Assembly: GCA_019426215.1 (NCBI GenBank)
Contig: CM033406.1
Coordinates: forward strand, 8,195,146-8,259,145
Direction: 5' to 3'
DNA from: Buddleja alternifolia
Lineage: Eukaryota; Streptophyta; Magnoliopsida; Lamiales; Scrophulariaceae
Length of the DNA stretch: 64,000 nt
The position numbers were made by a program, and so were the translations under genes. Positions within the stretch are counted from its first letter, which is position 1; the number at the start of each line of letters is the position of its first letter. Under the pieces are notes generated by a model. It worked only from the letters and a program-made list of their open reading frames with translations. It did not search any database and was not told where the DNA came from. Of the stretch, positions 32,760 through 45,666 are shown piece by piece.

Positions 32760-35700
32760 CCTTTTGATTGCAGGTACCTAGAGCTAAAGCCGATACATCT
32801 ATTTGGTACATCGATAGTGGGTCGTCATGGCGCATGACAGGCTCCTAGGATCTCTTGATCAACTATCGAGCCGCCAATGGTCCTCAGGTTATATTTGGTG
32901 ACAACTCCAAAGGTAAAACTAAAGGTATAGGTACTGTGCATAGGGGGAGCATCATGATAAGTAATGTTTATTATGTTGAGGGTCTTAAGCATAAGTCAAT
33001 TTTGTGATAAAGGCTTTGAAGTCAAATTCTCAAGCGACTGTTGATATATAAACAACGCTAAGACTAAATCTACTAAATTGAAAGGTAAAAGAACAAATAA
33101 TGTGTATCTAGTAGATTGGGGCTCAACAATTGATAACAACCCAACATGCTTTGTTGCTAAGAGTCAAAATGAATCTAAAACGGGTTGGTTATGGCGTAGA
33201 AAAATGAATCACCTCAATTTTAAGACAATCTTTCAGCTTATAACACTATATGTTGTAGAGGGATTACCTAAAGGACCATTTCATAAGGATCGCCTTTGTG
33301 ACGCTTGTTAAATGGGAAAATGAGTTAAATCCTCTTTCTAGAGAAATCCTCATCTATCTACTTCTAGGATACTTGAACTACTTCACATGGATCTGTTTGG
33401 ACCTATTCAAACGATCAGTGTGAGCGGTAAAAAGTATACTTTGGTGATAGTAGATGATTTCTCTCGATTTACTTGGGTGGAATTTCTTTCATCCAAAGAT
33501 GAGACATGTGACAAGTTAACAACGCTTATTCGGAAACTTCAAACTTTGAAAAATCTTAAGGTTGTAAGAATAAGGAGCTGTCATGGTGCTGAGTTTACTA
33601 ACAAGGTTGTTGAGAAGTTTTGTGCAGAGAATGGACTACATTATGAATATTCAGCTCCCAGAACTCCCCAACAGAATGGTGTTGCTGAGCGCCGAAATAG
33701 AACGCTCAAGCAAGCTGCTAGGACAATGTTAGCAGAGTCCAAACTTGCTCCTAGGTTTAAGGCTGAAGTGATCAACACTGCCTGTTACACTCAAAGCCGT
33801 TGCATGATCAACAAACAGAATGGGAAAACTCCATATGAATTGTGGAAGGGACGTAAGCCAAATGTTTCATACTTTCATGTCTTTGGTTCTAAATGTTTTA
33901 TTCATAATAATGGATCCCAAAGCCTAAAGACATTTGATCCTAAAGCGGATGAGGGAATCTTTCTAGGCTCGCCAAGAATGGAAAGAATATTTGCATCCTA
34001 AATAAGATCAAATCAAAGGTTGAGGAATCTATTCATGTTGTTTTTGATGATGCTAACCAAGAACCGAGTAAGGTTAATATGAATGATGTAGGAGTTGAAG
34101 ATCTGTGTCATCAAGCATCTAAGATTACTGTTGTTGATGATAGTGACGACGATGATGAGATCTTAGTGCCCCCTCCTAAGATTAATCCTGAGGTTATTCC
34201 GGATAACAATGTAAGTTATGTTGATGATCATGAAGAGAGTGATCATCAAGAGCAAGGAAGAATCGGTGAACTTGAAGCGCCTACAAAAGAGGATAGTCAA
34301 GCGCCTGAGCAAGTGAACCAAGCGCCTATTCAACCTCTTAACCCATTCCAACCAGATAGACTATGGCTGTGTGATCATCCACCAGAGCAGATTATTGGGG
34401 ATGTTGGAGTGCTTGATAGAACTAGCGCCGCTACATGCAATGAGGCCATGTTCGCAAGCTTTCTATCTCAGATGGAACCTAAGAAAGTGGATGAAACTTT
34501 AAGTGATCCTAGTTGGATTGAAGCCATGCAAGAAGAGCTTAATCAGTTTGAGCGTAGTAAGGTTTGGACGCTAGTACCAAGGCTAACTCACCAAGGAGTT
34601 ATTGGAACCAGATTGGTTTATAGAAACAAGATGGATGAGAATGGCATTGTGATAAGGAACAAAGCCAGACTTGTTGCTCAAGGATATTGCCAAGAAGAGG
34701 TTATTGATTTTGATCAGACATATGCTCCTGTCGCTCGTCTTGAAGCAATTCGCATGTTTCTAGCGTATGCAGCATTTAACAAGTTTATGGTGTATCAGAT
34801 GGACGTGAAAAGTGCTTTTCTGAATGGTAAACTTCAAGAAGAAGTTTATGTGGAGCAACTACTAGGATTCATCAACAGCCATGGTAAAGTTTTGGTTTAC
34901 AAGCTAGATAAAGCACTTTATGGGCTTAAGCAAGCACCCCGAGCATGGTATGACACTCTCTCTATTTTCCTTATTGGTAAAGACTTTTCAAAAAGGCAGC
35001 GTTGATACAATATTATTTAAAATTACCAATGACGAAGATATTCTCTTAGTCTAGATTTATGTTGATGATATTATATTTGGTTCTACTAACAAGCGTCTGT
35101 GTGAGAAATTTTTGAAAATGATGCGAGAACAATTTGAAATGAGCATGATGGGTGAATTAACTTTCTTCTTAGGATTGCAAGTTAAACAACTCCCTAAGGG
35201 CATATTTATTAACCAAGCTAAATATACACGTGATATGATTAATAAATTTGGTATGAAAAATGCATCATCTTCAAAAATTCCAATGAGCCAAACGCTTAAA
35301 TTAGATAAAGATGAAAGTGGGAAGAAGGTTGATATCACTAATTATAGAGGTATCCTTGGATCACTTCTTTATCTTACCCCTAGTAGACCTGATATCATGT
35401 TGTTGGTATGCATGTGTGCACACTTTCAACCTGATTCTAAAGAGTCACACTTATTGCAGCCAAGAGAATCCTCAAGTACCTAAAAGGCACACAAAATGTG
35501 GGCTTATCCAAGGGACTCTCCTTGTGAACTAATTGGTTACTCAGATGCAGATTTTGCAGGTTGCAAAATACATCATAAGAGTACTAGTGGTACATCTCAA
35601 TTTCTAGGTGATAGGTTAGTTTGATGGCATTGTAAGAAACAACAATCTATCGCTACCTCTACAGCTGAAGCCGAGTATGTAGCTGCAGGAAGTTGTTGTG

Positions 35701-35998
35701 CACAATTGTTATGGATGAGGCAACAACTTAGAGATTATGGAATAATCCTAGGTCTAACTCCCATTCATTGTGATAACCAAAGCGCCCTAGGCATGACTCA
35801 AATCCCTGTTCTTCATTCCAGAACCAAACATATTGACATTAAATACCATTTCCTTCGTGACCATGTTTAAAAGAAAGATATCTCCATGCACTTTATTGGA
35901 ACTGACATACAATTGACAGATATTTTCACCAAAGCTCTCAACGAACAACGCTTTCTCAGTTTAAGAAGTGAACTAGGTATGATTGATTTAAACGCTTA
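32760..35998 (+). pseudogene. SIRE-B pol (protease, integrase, RT, RNase H), heavily damaged
   Basis: Protease WYIDSGSSWRMTG (32800-32840) keeps D-S-G. The GAG-pre-integrase region is at 33078-33311 (ending DRLCDAC). The integrase core at 33387-34001 starts HMDLFGP; the second catalytic Asp is replaced by Cys (TGT 33579-33581 in RSCHGAEF), while the Glu in NGVAERRNRTL remains. RT at 34079-35005 has [30 protein letters not shown] and [12 protein letters not shown]; after a frameshift and a TAG (about 35052) YVDDIIFGST follows. RNase H at 35536-35998: GYSDADFAGC, STAEAEYVAA, HCDNQSALGM, with two stops, ending at TAA 35996-35998. At least six inactivating changes. Confidence 0.9.
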
Positions 35999-36804
35999 AT
36001 CATTATGCATCATACTTTAATTGGACATACAATTTAGGGGGAATCCACTTTATTTATGTCTAAAAGATTTTTGAAAAGTGTTACAAGTTATCAAGTTTGG
36101 GGGGAACCTTTAAATTGTACTTGCACATATTTATAAGCGTCAATGATCATAGATCATCAACGCTTATCGTTATTTTTAAGCATGATATGTTGGACGCTCA
36201 AACATAAAAGAATATAATTTCAAAGCATCCACATAAAATCTTACAAGTGGTATGTGTTAAGCGTTGAACACATTCTCTTCAACACTTAATATAAACTTTT
36301 TTATAAAATTCACGCATAGTTTTTAAATGAATAGTGACGTGATGGATGGACTTAAAGATTAATTTTGATCTTTATCCACACGCTTCAATCACATCAAACT
36401 GGCTGGTAAATTAAAAACTTTTCAAAATGACGGTTCAGAGTTAATACGTGTTTGTGTACGTGTCAGTGTACCATCAGGAGCGTGCATCACACTCTGAAAA
36501 TGCCAAACGTTTTCAAAATTTTACTCGGATGTCAAAGCTTTATATATGGGAGTTTCCAAATGTAACTCCCCTCTCTTACCAAAATCTCGCGTCGGCAGTT
36601 AAAAATATTTATGACTGAGATTTAATAACTTTACACGTGGCAAAATCTTAATAGATTGAGAGAAACACAATTTTCAATTGTGTCATTTGAAACAAATTTT
36701 TGCAGAAAAATTATTCACTTTTTACTCAAGCTATCTGCAAAATTTCTCTTTCTCTCTATTTATTTCAAAGCAAATCTCAGTTTATATCTTTCAAAAACAC
36801 TCAA
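35999..36804 (+). other. SIRE-B spacer between pol and ORF3
   Basis: Non-coding. It contains polypurine-like runs TTTAGGGGGAATCC (36034-36047) and GTTTGGGGGGAACC (36097-36110), then AT-rich DNA. Extra polypurine tracts inside the element are a reported trait of Sireviruses. Confidence 0.7.
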
Positions 36805-39800
36805 ATGGCACCTAAGAAATCAGTGAGCACTGTTGAAGACACCATCAAGGTTACTGAAGGCCTTGTGGTGGACTGAAAATTTCTGTATGAACAGAATCAG
36901 ATCAACATAACAGATATGATGGACTTTGTGGCCAGGGCTGGGCTTCAGACTTTCTTGACGAAGTATTCCTATCTGTTTGCTCCTGAAGTAGACACTTTCT
37001 GGAAGACTGCTAAACTCTTAGAGGACAAGACATCTATCTCTTGCCTCTTCTCTTTGTCTAAGAAGGAGTCTCTAAAAGAATTTGTCCTTTCTGCTGCTAC
37101 CATTGCCGAAAACTTCAATCAGCCAAATGAAGGTGAGGCATTGGACTATGTTACTCAAAAACAAATCCAGGAAGCATGGTCAAAGATGCATGCAAAAGAT
37201 AATGTCGCTTACAAACCGTACTTCGAGAAGAAAGATTTAGTTTTGAAGTATAGATTGATGGCTAATTTCTGCAGCAAGATCTTAGAATGCCGAATGGGAA
37301 CCTTCGATAAGGTTAACCCGATGCAGTTTCAGATGACGACGGCCATACTACTCAACATCAAGATTAACTGGAGCAAGTATGTACTCAGAAGATTTAGGGA
37401 CTGTTTGAGCATCACAAGCAAACCCTATGGAATTTTTCTGAGTGGTCTCTTATATAGAGCCAAGTGTGTTCACTCTTCGGGGCTTCGTTTAGCCAAGGTC
37501 GAATTGCTGGGGAAGAGGATTCTGACTAATCTCCTCAACCCTCCCTGAGTTAGTGGTGCTGCAAGACCACTTTTTGAGCGCCAAGTTGTACGTAAACCGT
37601 CCGATGAGAAAGCTAAGCGTCCAGCTCCGGTTGAAGTCATGAAGCATCCGGCTGTACAGAAGAAGAGGGCTCCTCGTAGGCCCAAGGCTCCTGCTGTTGA
37701 GTCTCCTCCTAAGGCAACTGATGAATTAACTGATGAGGATAAAGAAGACAAGATTCCTTTGATCAAGCGGAGGAAGTTGGAAGGCATTATCAAGCAAATC
37801 GATTTTTAAGAACCAACTGTTGCAAACACTTAAGCTCGTTGAAGGAGTCAACGTCAGGAAAATTTTCAAGCGTTCCGGGACAAGCAAGCGTCAGCCTGCA
37901 CCTGCTCCTGAAGAGCCTGGGACTGTTGAGCCTAGCACTCAAGAAGCTACTATGATTGAGACAAGTTCTCAGGGTAAGTTTTTTTCTTCCCACAACATTT
38001 CTTTTCCTACATCTGTAGAAGATCCTGCTCTTATAGATGACAGTTCTTGTGCTACAGCTATTTTTCCAGCTACTGCCAAAGCACCAATCGACGTCCATCT
38101 GGATGTTGATCTAGAAGAAGTGGTGGCCATTGCCAAAGATATTGCAATAAACATTGCATAGGATGCCGAGAAACCTACCATGGAAAGGGTCCAACCACTA
38201 CTCTCTTCAAAGGTCATAACAGAGGCACGCTCAGAAGGTTAGAGCGTCCCTGAGGACGTTACAAGACTAAGGCATTTCTTCAAGCTGGATCCACTCAAGA
38301 CGATTGATCATTCAATCAACTACATGCAACCAGCCGCTGAAGAAGACTTTATTCCAGCCGGCTACAATGAAAAAAGATACATAGTTCTGAGAATGAGGTT
38401 GCCATGCTGATTGAGCAAGACAAGTATATCTGTGAGATTCTATTCAACTCTGATTTGACAGATGTGGAGCGGGCATATTATCAGCCATTGAAGATGATCA
38501 ACCTACTGGGCCGATTCCTGCTTCCATTCTTATCTATGAAAATAGAACAGATGGAAGAAATCCTCCAACCGACATAGACTTAGCCTATTTCCTAGATATG
38601 AGGCATAGCAAACCAACTGGCCTTGCTCCAAGAGATTTCAATATCAGAGTCTATGAGCATATACCTGTTGAGTTTCTAAATCTAACAAAGGAACTGTTGA
38701 ATAAAGACGGATACTCTCACTTTCCAGAAGTGGTGCACAGTGACAAAAATAAAAGATCATCTAACCCACTTTGCTTATGGAAAAATAAAGGTGTGTATGC
38801 CGGTGGTTGTCCAGTGTCTCTCACAGACTTGATTCAAGAAGAAGCGGATGACTACTTCCAGAGCGTTTGGAATGCTAGCTATCAAACAGACAGATATAAC
38901 TTTGAATTAATTAGAGACATTCACCATAAAGGCATTAGGGCTATAGTAAATGCAAGTACAGACTACTGCATAAATAAAATTAATTGGGTTGAAGCGTACA
39001 TGGGCAATCAGTACACATTTCACGATTTGGTCAACGCTCCTCATCTCTTCGGCATAGGCATGCATGACAAGAAGCGTCAATTCACCAATTATTGCCTAGA
39101 GAAGCGTCAACAGCGTGTAGGACCAATAGCTCAATTGCCAAGCGTTCGCCAACCAATAGAGAGGTTTTTACGTTAAACGCTATATAGGCTTGCAGTTACT
39201 CCTCTTCGCTTCAATAGCGAAGAGTCTAGCAGTGGAAGTTTTCTAGTATTAGATTTATCAACTACTCCAAGTCACTGTGATGACAATTTTTGGATAATGT
39301 TGAAGATCATGGCTCCCATTCCTTACTTTGACAAGATCTCCACCGAAAACTTGGACAAACCCAACGGCTCCAGGATTCGCAACTTCCAGGGTTATCCACT
39401 CCTCCCAACTATCGACAGGAAGTAAGCAAACACTATGCGTATGTCCTTTCCTTGCTGGAATGGAATCAAGGCATCGCTAGAGCAGTTTATCCCTATTTAG
39501 AAGAGTACTACCGCAATGTATGTGGTTGAAGCTTACAAATCTAAACGTCTTCCAAAGGATAGGATCCTTGGATTTTCCTTGCATTACTGCCCAGATATGT
39601 TGTTCCTTATTCCCAGATTGCAGTCAAGGATTTTTCCAAATCATGTGCTGAACATCATGGGTCCAATGTATGTCAGGGCCAGGGATAGTCCAATTCGGAC
39701 ATTTATTTAGCAATCGTGCATTTCACGTTCGCAGCTGAACGAACTTGTTGAAGATGCATCAGACTTCTACACCAACATATCTTTAGCCAGGTTGAATTTC

Positions 39801-40966
39801 CAATTCACTGACTTTTGTCAAGAGGAGTCAGCGCTTGAGGAAGCGCCTGTGACAATTATTGCAGAGTCTACATCACAAGTAGCAAGCATTCTGGCGTCTG
39901 CTGAAGAACCAAAACAAGCATCTCCTCCAAAAGTTACTCCTAACGCTTCTATCCCGGTTAATGCTAGTGATGATGATGTTAATCTTCCAATCGAAGCGCT
40001 AGGCACATCGTTTGATCCCTCATATCAACCATCGCTTAAATCCCTAAAGTTCCAGTCTAGATTCCAACAACCGGCTTCTCAAGTGGTTCCTACTGATTAG
40101 GGTCAAACTTTCGGTCCACTTTTGAATTCAGTTCTTGAGAAAGTGAGTGATCATGCCACTCAGAATGCTGAAGCCCTCCATTGGATCAAAATTGATTTGG
40201 CCAAGATTGAGTCTCAAAACATGAGCGCCCAAGTTGCTCATATGCACGGTGCAACTCAAGCGGCAGTTGCTGATTGCCTAAAGGAATTTCAAGAAATGAA
40301 TGATGCTACAAGGGCAAATCAACTGGCCATGAAATAATACTTTGACAAATGCATCGACACTTTAGAGGCTTCAATGGCTTAGATTGCTACTCAAGTCAGC
40401 CTATTAACAGAACACGTTTTGAAGGATGATGATGGCAATAAGGGGGAAGAAAAGAGTAAAGGAGTGAAAAGGAAAACGTTTAGTTCGAAAACTAAGGATC
40501 CTCTTCCGCCGCCGAAGCATTAAGAAATACTATTTCCTCCTCCTCCGCTCAACAGAAAATCTAGATACCCATCTTGGGTTGCTACTACTGGAGCACCTAG
40601 TAGGACTTCTGGGTTTCCTCCAATAGCATTTATGCCTATTTGCCAGTGCCCTCACAAGTCTACGTAGAACAATTTAACATTCCTATTGAACGAGCGCCTA
40701 TCCCAGAGCCTACTGATTGAGGGCTTATAGTTGTGGAGAAGCAGTTGACTGAATTTAACAGAGAGTTCAGGATTTGTCTAAGGCATATTGGTATTGACCC
40801 AATTAAGTGGGAAAAGCAGTATGTTGCTTTCAAGAAGAGACAATAGAAAGAAAACAGACATGTGATTAATGAAGATCATACGACAATGATAACCTTAGAA
40901 GATCAGCTGACTGAAGCGATCAGAACTGAAATGCTCAAAAGATACAAAGTTGAACCAAGATGTTAA
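36805..40966 (+). pseudogene. SIRE-B ORF3 (env-like third ORF), broken
   Basis: ATG at 36805 (MAPKKSVSTVEDTIKVTE). TGA at 36874-36876 and TGA at 37546-37548 lie in the same frame, which otherwise runs open to 37809 with a basic, nuclear-signal-like RAPRRPKAPA and KRRKLEG region. A GTAAGT donor at 37974 follows a Pro/Glu/Ser-rich segment, at the place that matches the candidate intron of SIRE-A. Later pieces: 38598-39176 (DDYFQSVWNASYQTDRYNFE), 39516-39710, 39792-40100 and 40122-40337, with frameshifts and stops between; it ends at TAA 40964-40966. FQGYPLLPTI near 39390 aligns with FRGYSLHPVF in SIRE-A (9110-9140). No membrane segment is seen. Confidence 0.72.
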
Positions 40967-41209
40967 TAGTCATTATTTTGCATTATCTATATTCTTGTCT
41001 CTTATTATATTTTTATTTAGTTGTAAAATGCCTGTACTTTATTTGATATATTAATGAAGTGCATTTTTCAGCTGAAACATCTCGTTGAGGCTTAACTAAC
41101 CTTAACTAACTTTATCTAACCTTTATTCAAAGCTAACTTTTACATTTTGGATGTCTAACTCTTGAACTATAAAAGAGTAAGTATTGCTATCATCAAAAAA
41201 GGAAAAAAA
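40967..41209 (+). other. SIRE-B 3' untranslated region and polypurine tract
   Basis: AT-rich, with TTTTCAGCTGAAACATCTCG at about 41066-41085, then polypurine AAAAAAGGAAAAAAA at 41195-41209. From about 41022 this sequence is duplicated at 50418. Confidence 0.75.
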
Positions 41210-42437
41210 TTTTAAGAAATTTCTTGTTAGATGTTTTGATGATGACAATTAGGATTCTAGGGTAGACCCCAAAATATGTAAGTTTGGTTTTATTAGAAAT
41301 CATGTATATGCTTTGAGCGTAAGATTTGTAATAAGCTTTATTTATTTTCATTTTAGTCTGTTAGGCTAAGTAGTCTTAGACTGAGCGTCTAATAATTTAT
41401 GACTGAGCTTATCAGTGGTTAAGTTTGAAGACTCAAGCTTCTGAAGTCTGAATGAAGATGAAGATTCCAAGCGTCCAAGCGTTGATTAAAGGACAAAGGT
41501 TATTCAGAGGATGAATGAGCATCTATCAATGACAGATTTCACCTGAATTTATTTCTAAGTCCAGAAGGAGTTTAAGGCAAATATTCTCAGATCATTAATT
41601 GCCAACGGGTATTTAATTCAAATGTATTAAATTCTAATAAGAGCATTAAATGTGGTAAGCACTTCAGGACGTACGGAGAAGCCACCCTATTGGACAGTTA
41701 ACTATTCACAGACTGCAGCACTAACTTTTGTGTAGCAGATTTTCAACAAAAAGGATAAAAGTTGTTCACTCGCGGAGGTGAGAGACATGCGCCTTTGCAT
41801 GTGTCAAATAGGACTTCAACAACAAGCCAAAACAACCATCGTATTACAAGCCAAATTACTGTTGCATTGAAGTCTCAGGTACTCAAACTTTCAGAAAAGC
41901 CAAAACATTCAAGCAAACATTCTCTTTGCTTTTAGTGGATTTTGTAGAAGATTTTGTGTGATTCATTGAGAATCCTTTTAGTGGATTGCCTCCGAGTGTT
42001 CGAGGAGAAGAAGGACGTAGTTTGGATTACTCCACCCAACGAACCTTACAAATATTATGTTCTTTACTTTATAGTCAATTTCATTACTATCATACCATTG
42101 CATAAATCTGTTAAGTAAACACAATCAAACGCTAAGCAACTAAGATACATCTTGTGACGCTAAAACTTTCATAGAGAAGACTTTAAAATCATTCCGCTGT
42201 GCTAACCCTATTTAAAGAACTGAACGCTTAAACCTACTTGGTTATAGTATTCAAATCTTGAGTCTAAGTTAATCTTTTCAAAACAATCTTCAAGTAGACG
42301 CTCAGCCAAGCGCCTACATTTTCAAGCGTCCAACCAAACTTTTATACGAAACTTTTTTAAGTCGAAAAAGACTTTAGGGTCTATTCAAACCCCCCTCCCC
42401 TCTTCTAGACCATTTCGTATGCCACTTGAGACCAACA
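41210..42437 (+). repeat. SIRE-B 3' LTR (1228 bp, with two deletions)
   Basis: Same family as 28913-30428. About 29 bp including the TATA box are missing at about 41807, and about 290 bp are missing near 41933-41940. It ends TTGAGACCAACA. The duplicate at 50605-52136 keeps both segments, so the deletions happened in this copy after duplication or were absent from the donor allele. Confidence 0.88.
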
Positions 42438-43196
42438 ATAAAATACGAGACAAGTCAAAAACTTTAAAAGTGACTTGAAAACATTGTGATATAGGACAGA
42501 TACCTTAGTAAGTCTTTAAAGTCCTTTTATAATCTCACTTTCTTCTCTCATGTTTGAAATGCACCTATCTAATCGAAAGATTTGATATTTTATATTAATA
42601 TTATTGCAGCATTGTACATATAATATAATCTGATTAAGGACGCAAATATATATTTAAGAAAATAAATTGTTCTATAAACCACAAAGTATAAGAAAGAAAT
42701 AAATAAATGAAGTCTCTTAAAACATCAAATTGAAAATCCAATGCAACTTGTGATCATTATCTTATTCGCACATTTCATAATCTTCACCATCCTCATCAAC
42801 TATAATTTCATCCACTCCTTGTCTGATCCAACCAGCGTCATCATCACATGTAGGAACATGAGCATCTAATTGTTGATTTGCAAATGGCTCAGCTTCAAAT
42901 GTTGAATAAATATCAAAATGATCTCTTAGAGTGATCCTATTCACTACGTTCCAATCAGTTTGCAAAGGGTCAAGTACATACCAAACTTGATCAGCTTGCG
43001 TTGATAAAATAAAAGGCTCGTCAATTGGCATGTTGTTGTTGTACAATAAATTGTTTAAGTTGACTAAGGTAAAATTATATTCATCTTGCTTCACTCCTTT
43101 TTCAAGATCAACCCAATCACATTTAAACATCAAAAACTTAACACCATTCGTGTAGTGAACTCTAATAATATTTGTCACAATTCCATAGTCAAAAAC
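42438..43196 (-). pseudogene. CACTA transposase C-terminal part with DUF4216 domain (copy 1)
   Basis: Minus-strand open frame 43178-42762 (138 codons) with VKFLMFKCDWVDLEKGVKQ, YNFTLVNLNNLLYNNN, DEPFILSTQADQVWYVLDP and an acidic tail. This is the DUF4216 domain usual at the C-terminus of plant CACTA/En-Spm transposases. It is not a separate gene: across Copia-2, the sequence at 56271-56497 (GFHFRTKSNDES, TQNSGVVLRA) reads into it in phase if one AAAAC duplication is removed. The 42438-42761 part is AT-rich non-coding DNA. Confidence 0.85.
43192..43196. repeat. Copia-2 target-site duplication, left copy
   Basis: AAAAC directly before the LTR start TGTTAGAG; the same five bases follow the right LTR at 56271-56275. 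A mutated third copy (AAAAA, 52886-52890) precedes the right LTR. Confidence 0.85.
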
Positions 43197-45272
43197 TGTT
43201 AGAGTTTATGCCCGACACACCAATTTTGGGCGCCACTCCACGTAATAATAACTCTAGCTAAATGATCTTTTTCATGTAAATAAAGTTAATATTTTGGCAT
43301 TCGTTATTTATGTATATAGCTTGGTCTTAACTTAGAATAAAATCCCAAAGGATCACACATAGCTATGGGACATCATTGCGCAGCCGGAATGGCAATGATG
43401 GAATATGTCTCCAAGGCTGTGATCCTTAAACATATGTTCCAAGTTGTGAATGGGCTTGTCGAGATGAAGGGATATCGATGAGACCCAAAAGACTTGCTTA
43501 TATTATGCATCTCTTAATAGAGTGCATCTCGTTCCATAGATATTGGCACGGTGAAAGCCTATGCATATATGAGGGTTCTTATTGTGGGAATAGGTATACT
43601 GAATAACCCCATGGAAGTTCCATTAAATGGAATCCCAGTCGAATCTGGAACTTCCAGTGGTCTTGTAGTATAAGAGTAATCCTTAGAACCTGAGGTTCCA
43701 TTGGATGTCTTATACACAATCGAACATGTCTTGAGTTGTTAGATGATTACTTAGATGATCACAAATGGGCAAAATCAAACAAGGGCTGACTGTGTATGAA
43801 GGCACGTGAGAATCAAGATGAGATCTATCTCTGGCATTAGTCTTGTCATTAAATCTCCTATATTTACATAGTGAATCGACTTTAGGAATCTTTGTCCGAA
43901 GTATGATATCTAAAGAGGCGTTTAGATAGTCGAAAGTTGGTCTCACCGTATTTGGGAAACATAGTTATTGAATTAATAGAGCTTCGACCTTAGCCACAGC
44001 TCTAGATTCAATCAGGAGATTAGATGGAGGGATCTTACTTATACGAGGATCAAGATCACGAAAGGCGTATCTTTATCTTCATCTTTGTCTAGGTCTTCGT
44101 GGCCCATTGCTAGACAGTAACCATGATTTGTAAGTTTTGAGAATTAATATGGTGATTAATTCGAGGCTTGATTAAATCAAATGAATTATTTAATCTAGTG
44201 CTTTCTCTTTTAGGAAAGCACACTAACACTTTTGGAAAGTGTACTTACTACTAGATAGTAGACGAGCCTAAGGGGTCACACACTTAACTCGTGAGAGTCA
44301 CTGCTTATATGATGTGATTCATCAATTTGAGGAAATTGAGGAAATTAGGAAAGTCTAGTCCTTTCCTAATATGGAATATGAATTAATTGAGGCGATTCAA
44401 TTGATTCGACTATTTTAATTAATCTTGTAGAATTAATTAAATTAATGGACGTAGTAGAGTCCAAATATTTTATGTAGTTGGGCTTGGTCCAATTTAAATA
44501 AATAAGTCAATTGGAATAAGTAAATATAATTAAATTATATGGGAATATTTAAATGATGGGTTTAGACCATAATTAAATATGGAGTCAAGAATTAATTCTT
44601 GGACTCCAAATAAGGATGATGGCCGATTTTTGGGGCCCTTGGCAGCTGGATTTGAAATCTTGGTGAAGAAGGAAAGGGTTTTCTTCTTCTCCAAGTCTTG
44701 CAGTTTAATAAGGACTATAGGGTTCGTATTCTATATTTATGTGAGTGCAAGACTAAAACCCTAATCTTTTGAGGAGTGCAAAATTCGAAACCCCAGCTGG
44801 AAAATTGAGAGAGAATTTTCTTTGCATCCTTAAGCCAAAATCGCCCCCTTCCCTTGTTCCAACAAGACATCATTTTGCTCATGTGTGGAACTTAACGATT
44901 CACATATTCCATTCCTTCACATAATCAAGCCAAGGGTTTAGACTTAGATCTATTTCGTTGGCTAGCACCAATAACGAAGTAGGTGGTGACTCGAACAAGG
45001 TATGCGTACATCTCAGAGGAGCGACGTTTGGAGCACTAAAACTGGGGATACAATCGACGGGCGATTTCCTCCAAGAAATCGCGTGGAATTGCACCACAGG
45101 GTTGAAAAGATCCATGATTGTTGTTGCGAGAATTTAATTAAGAGGTAAAATTCTCGCAACTTTCTCTATAGCATAATCGAGCACACCATTATTCCTGTTT
45201 CGGGTGGTTGTACGTTGAAAACTTTAAATTCCGCTGCCACGAGCCACCCGGGGAATAGAACCCCACCCAACA
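43197..45272 (+). repeat. Copia-2 left (5') LTR (2076 bp)
   Basis: TGTTAGAGTTTATGCCCG to ACCCCACCCAACA, followed by G and the PBS. A TATA-like TATATTTA lies at 44732-44739. Small open frames inside it (43710-43946, 44579-44764, 44900-45115) have LTR copies at 52891-56270 and no family content. Confidence 0.92.
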
Positions 45273-45273
45273 G

Positions 45274-45286
45274 TGGTATCAGAGCC
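45274..45286 (+). promoter_or_regulatory. Copia-2 primer binding site
   Basis: TGGTATCAGAGCC one base after the LTR end, complementary to the 3' end of initiator-Met tRNA. Confidence 0.93.
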
Positions 45287-45666
45287 ATGGTTGGCTCGAT
45301 TTAGCTATATAATGTGTTAGCATGTTTTATTTACGTGTATGTAAATTGGTGCATGTTAAAAATATGTTCGTCGTTTAGACTAATTGATTTTTCGATTGGG
45401 ATATAATTGATAGTTTTATGAAAATGTTTTTGGTTTTGAAAATTGAATTAGAAAAGATGAATCTTGGGTGTGTGTGAATTTATTTGGATGATGAAGGATG
45501 ATTTTGGAATCACCGGTGGTAGGACGTCGCTAGATAATCAGGCTGAAAGCTCAATTGTCAAGTGATTATGCCTGGCCCGAGGTGGGATCGAATTCGTCCA
45601 TCATTAACTGAACGAATCACTCATGGATGAAAAAAGGAGAAATCCCGTACAGCAACAGGTGCTATC

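Larger units (their letters stand above)
28913..42437 (+). mobile_element. SIRE-B: complete but dead Sirevirus-like Copia retrotransposon (13.5 kb)
   Basis: 5' LTR 28913-30428, PBS TGGTATCAGAGC at 30431, gag, protease-integrase-RT-RNase H, a 0.8-kb spacer, ORF3 (env position), 3' untranslated region and 3' LTR 41210-42437. The large size and a third ORF after pol fit the SIRE/Maximus lineage. Flanks GTAAA (28908-28912) and ATAAA (42438-42442) match at four of five bases and are the probable target-site duplication. It is inserted in the CACTA transposon. Confidence 0.92.
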
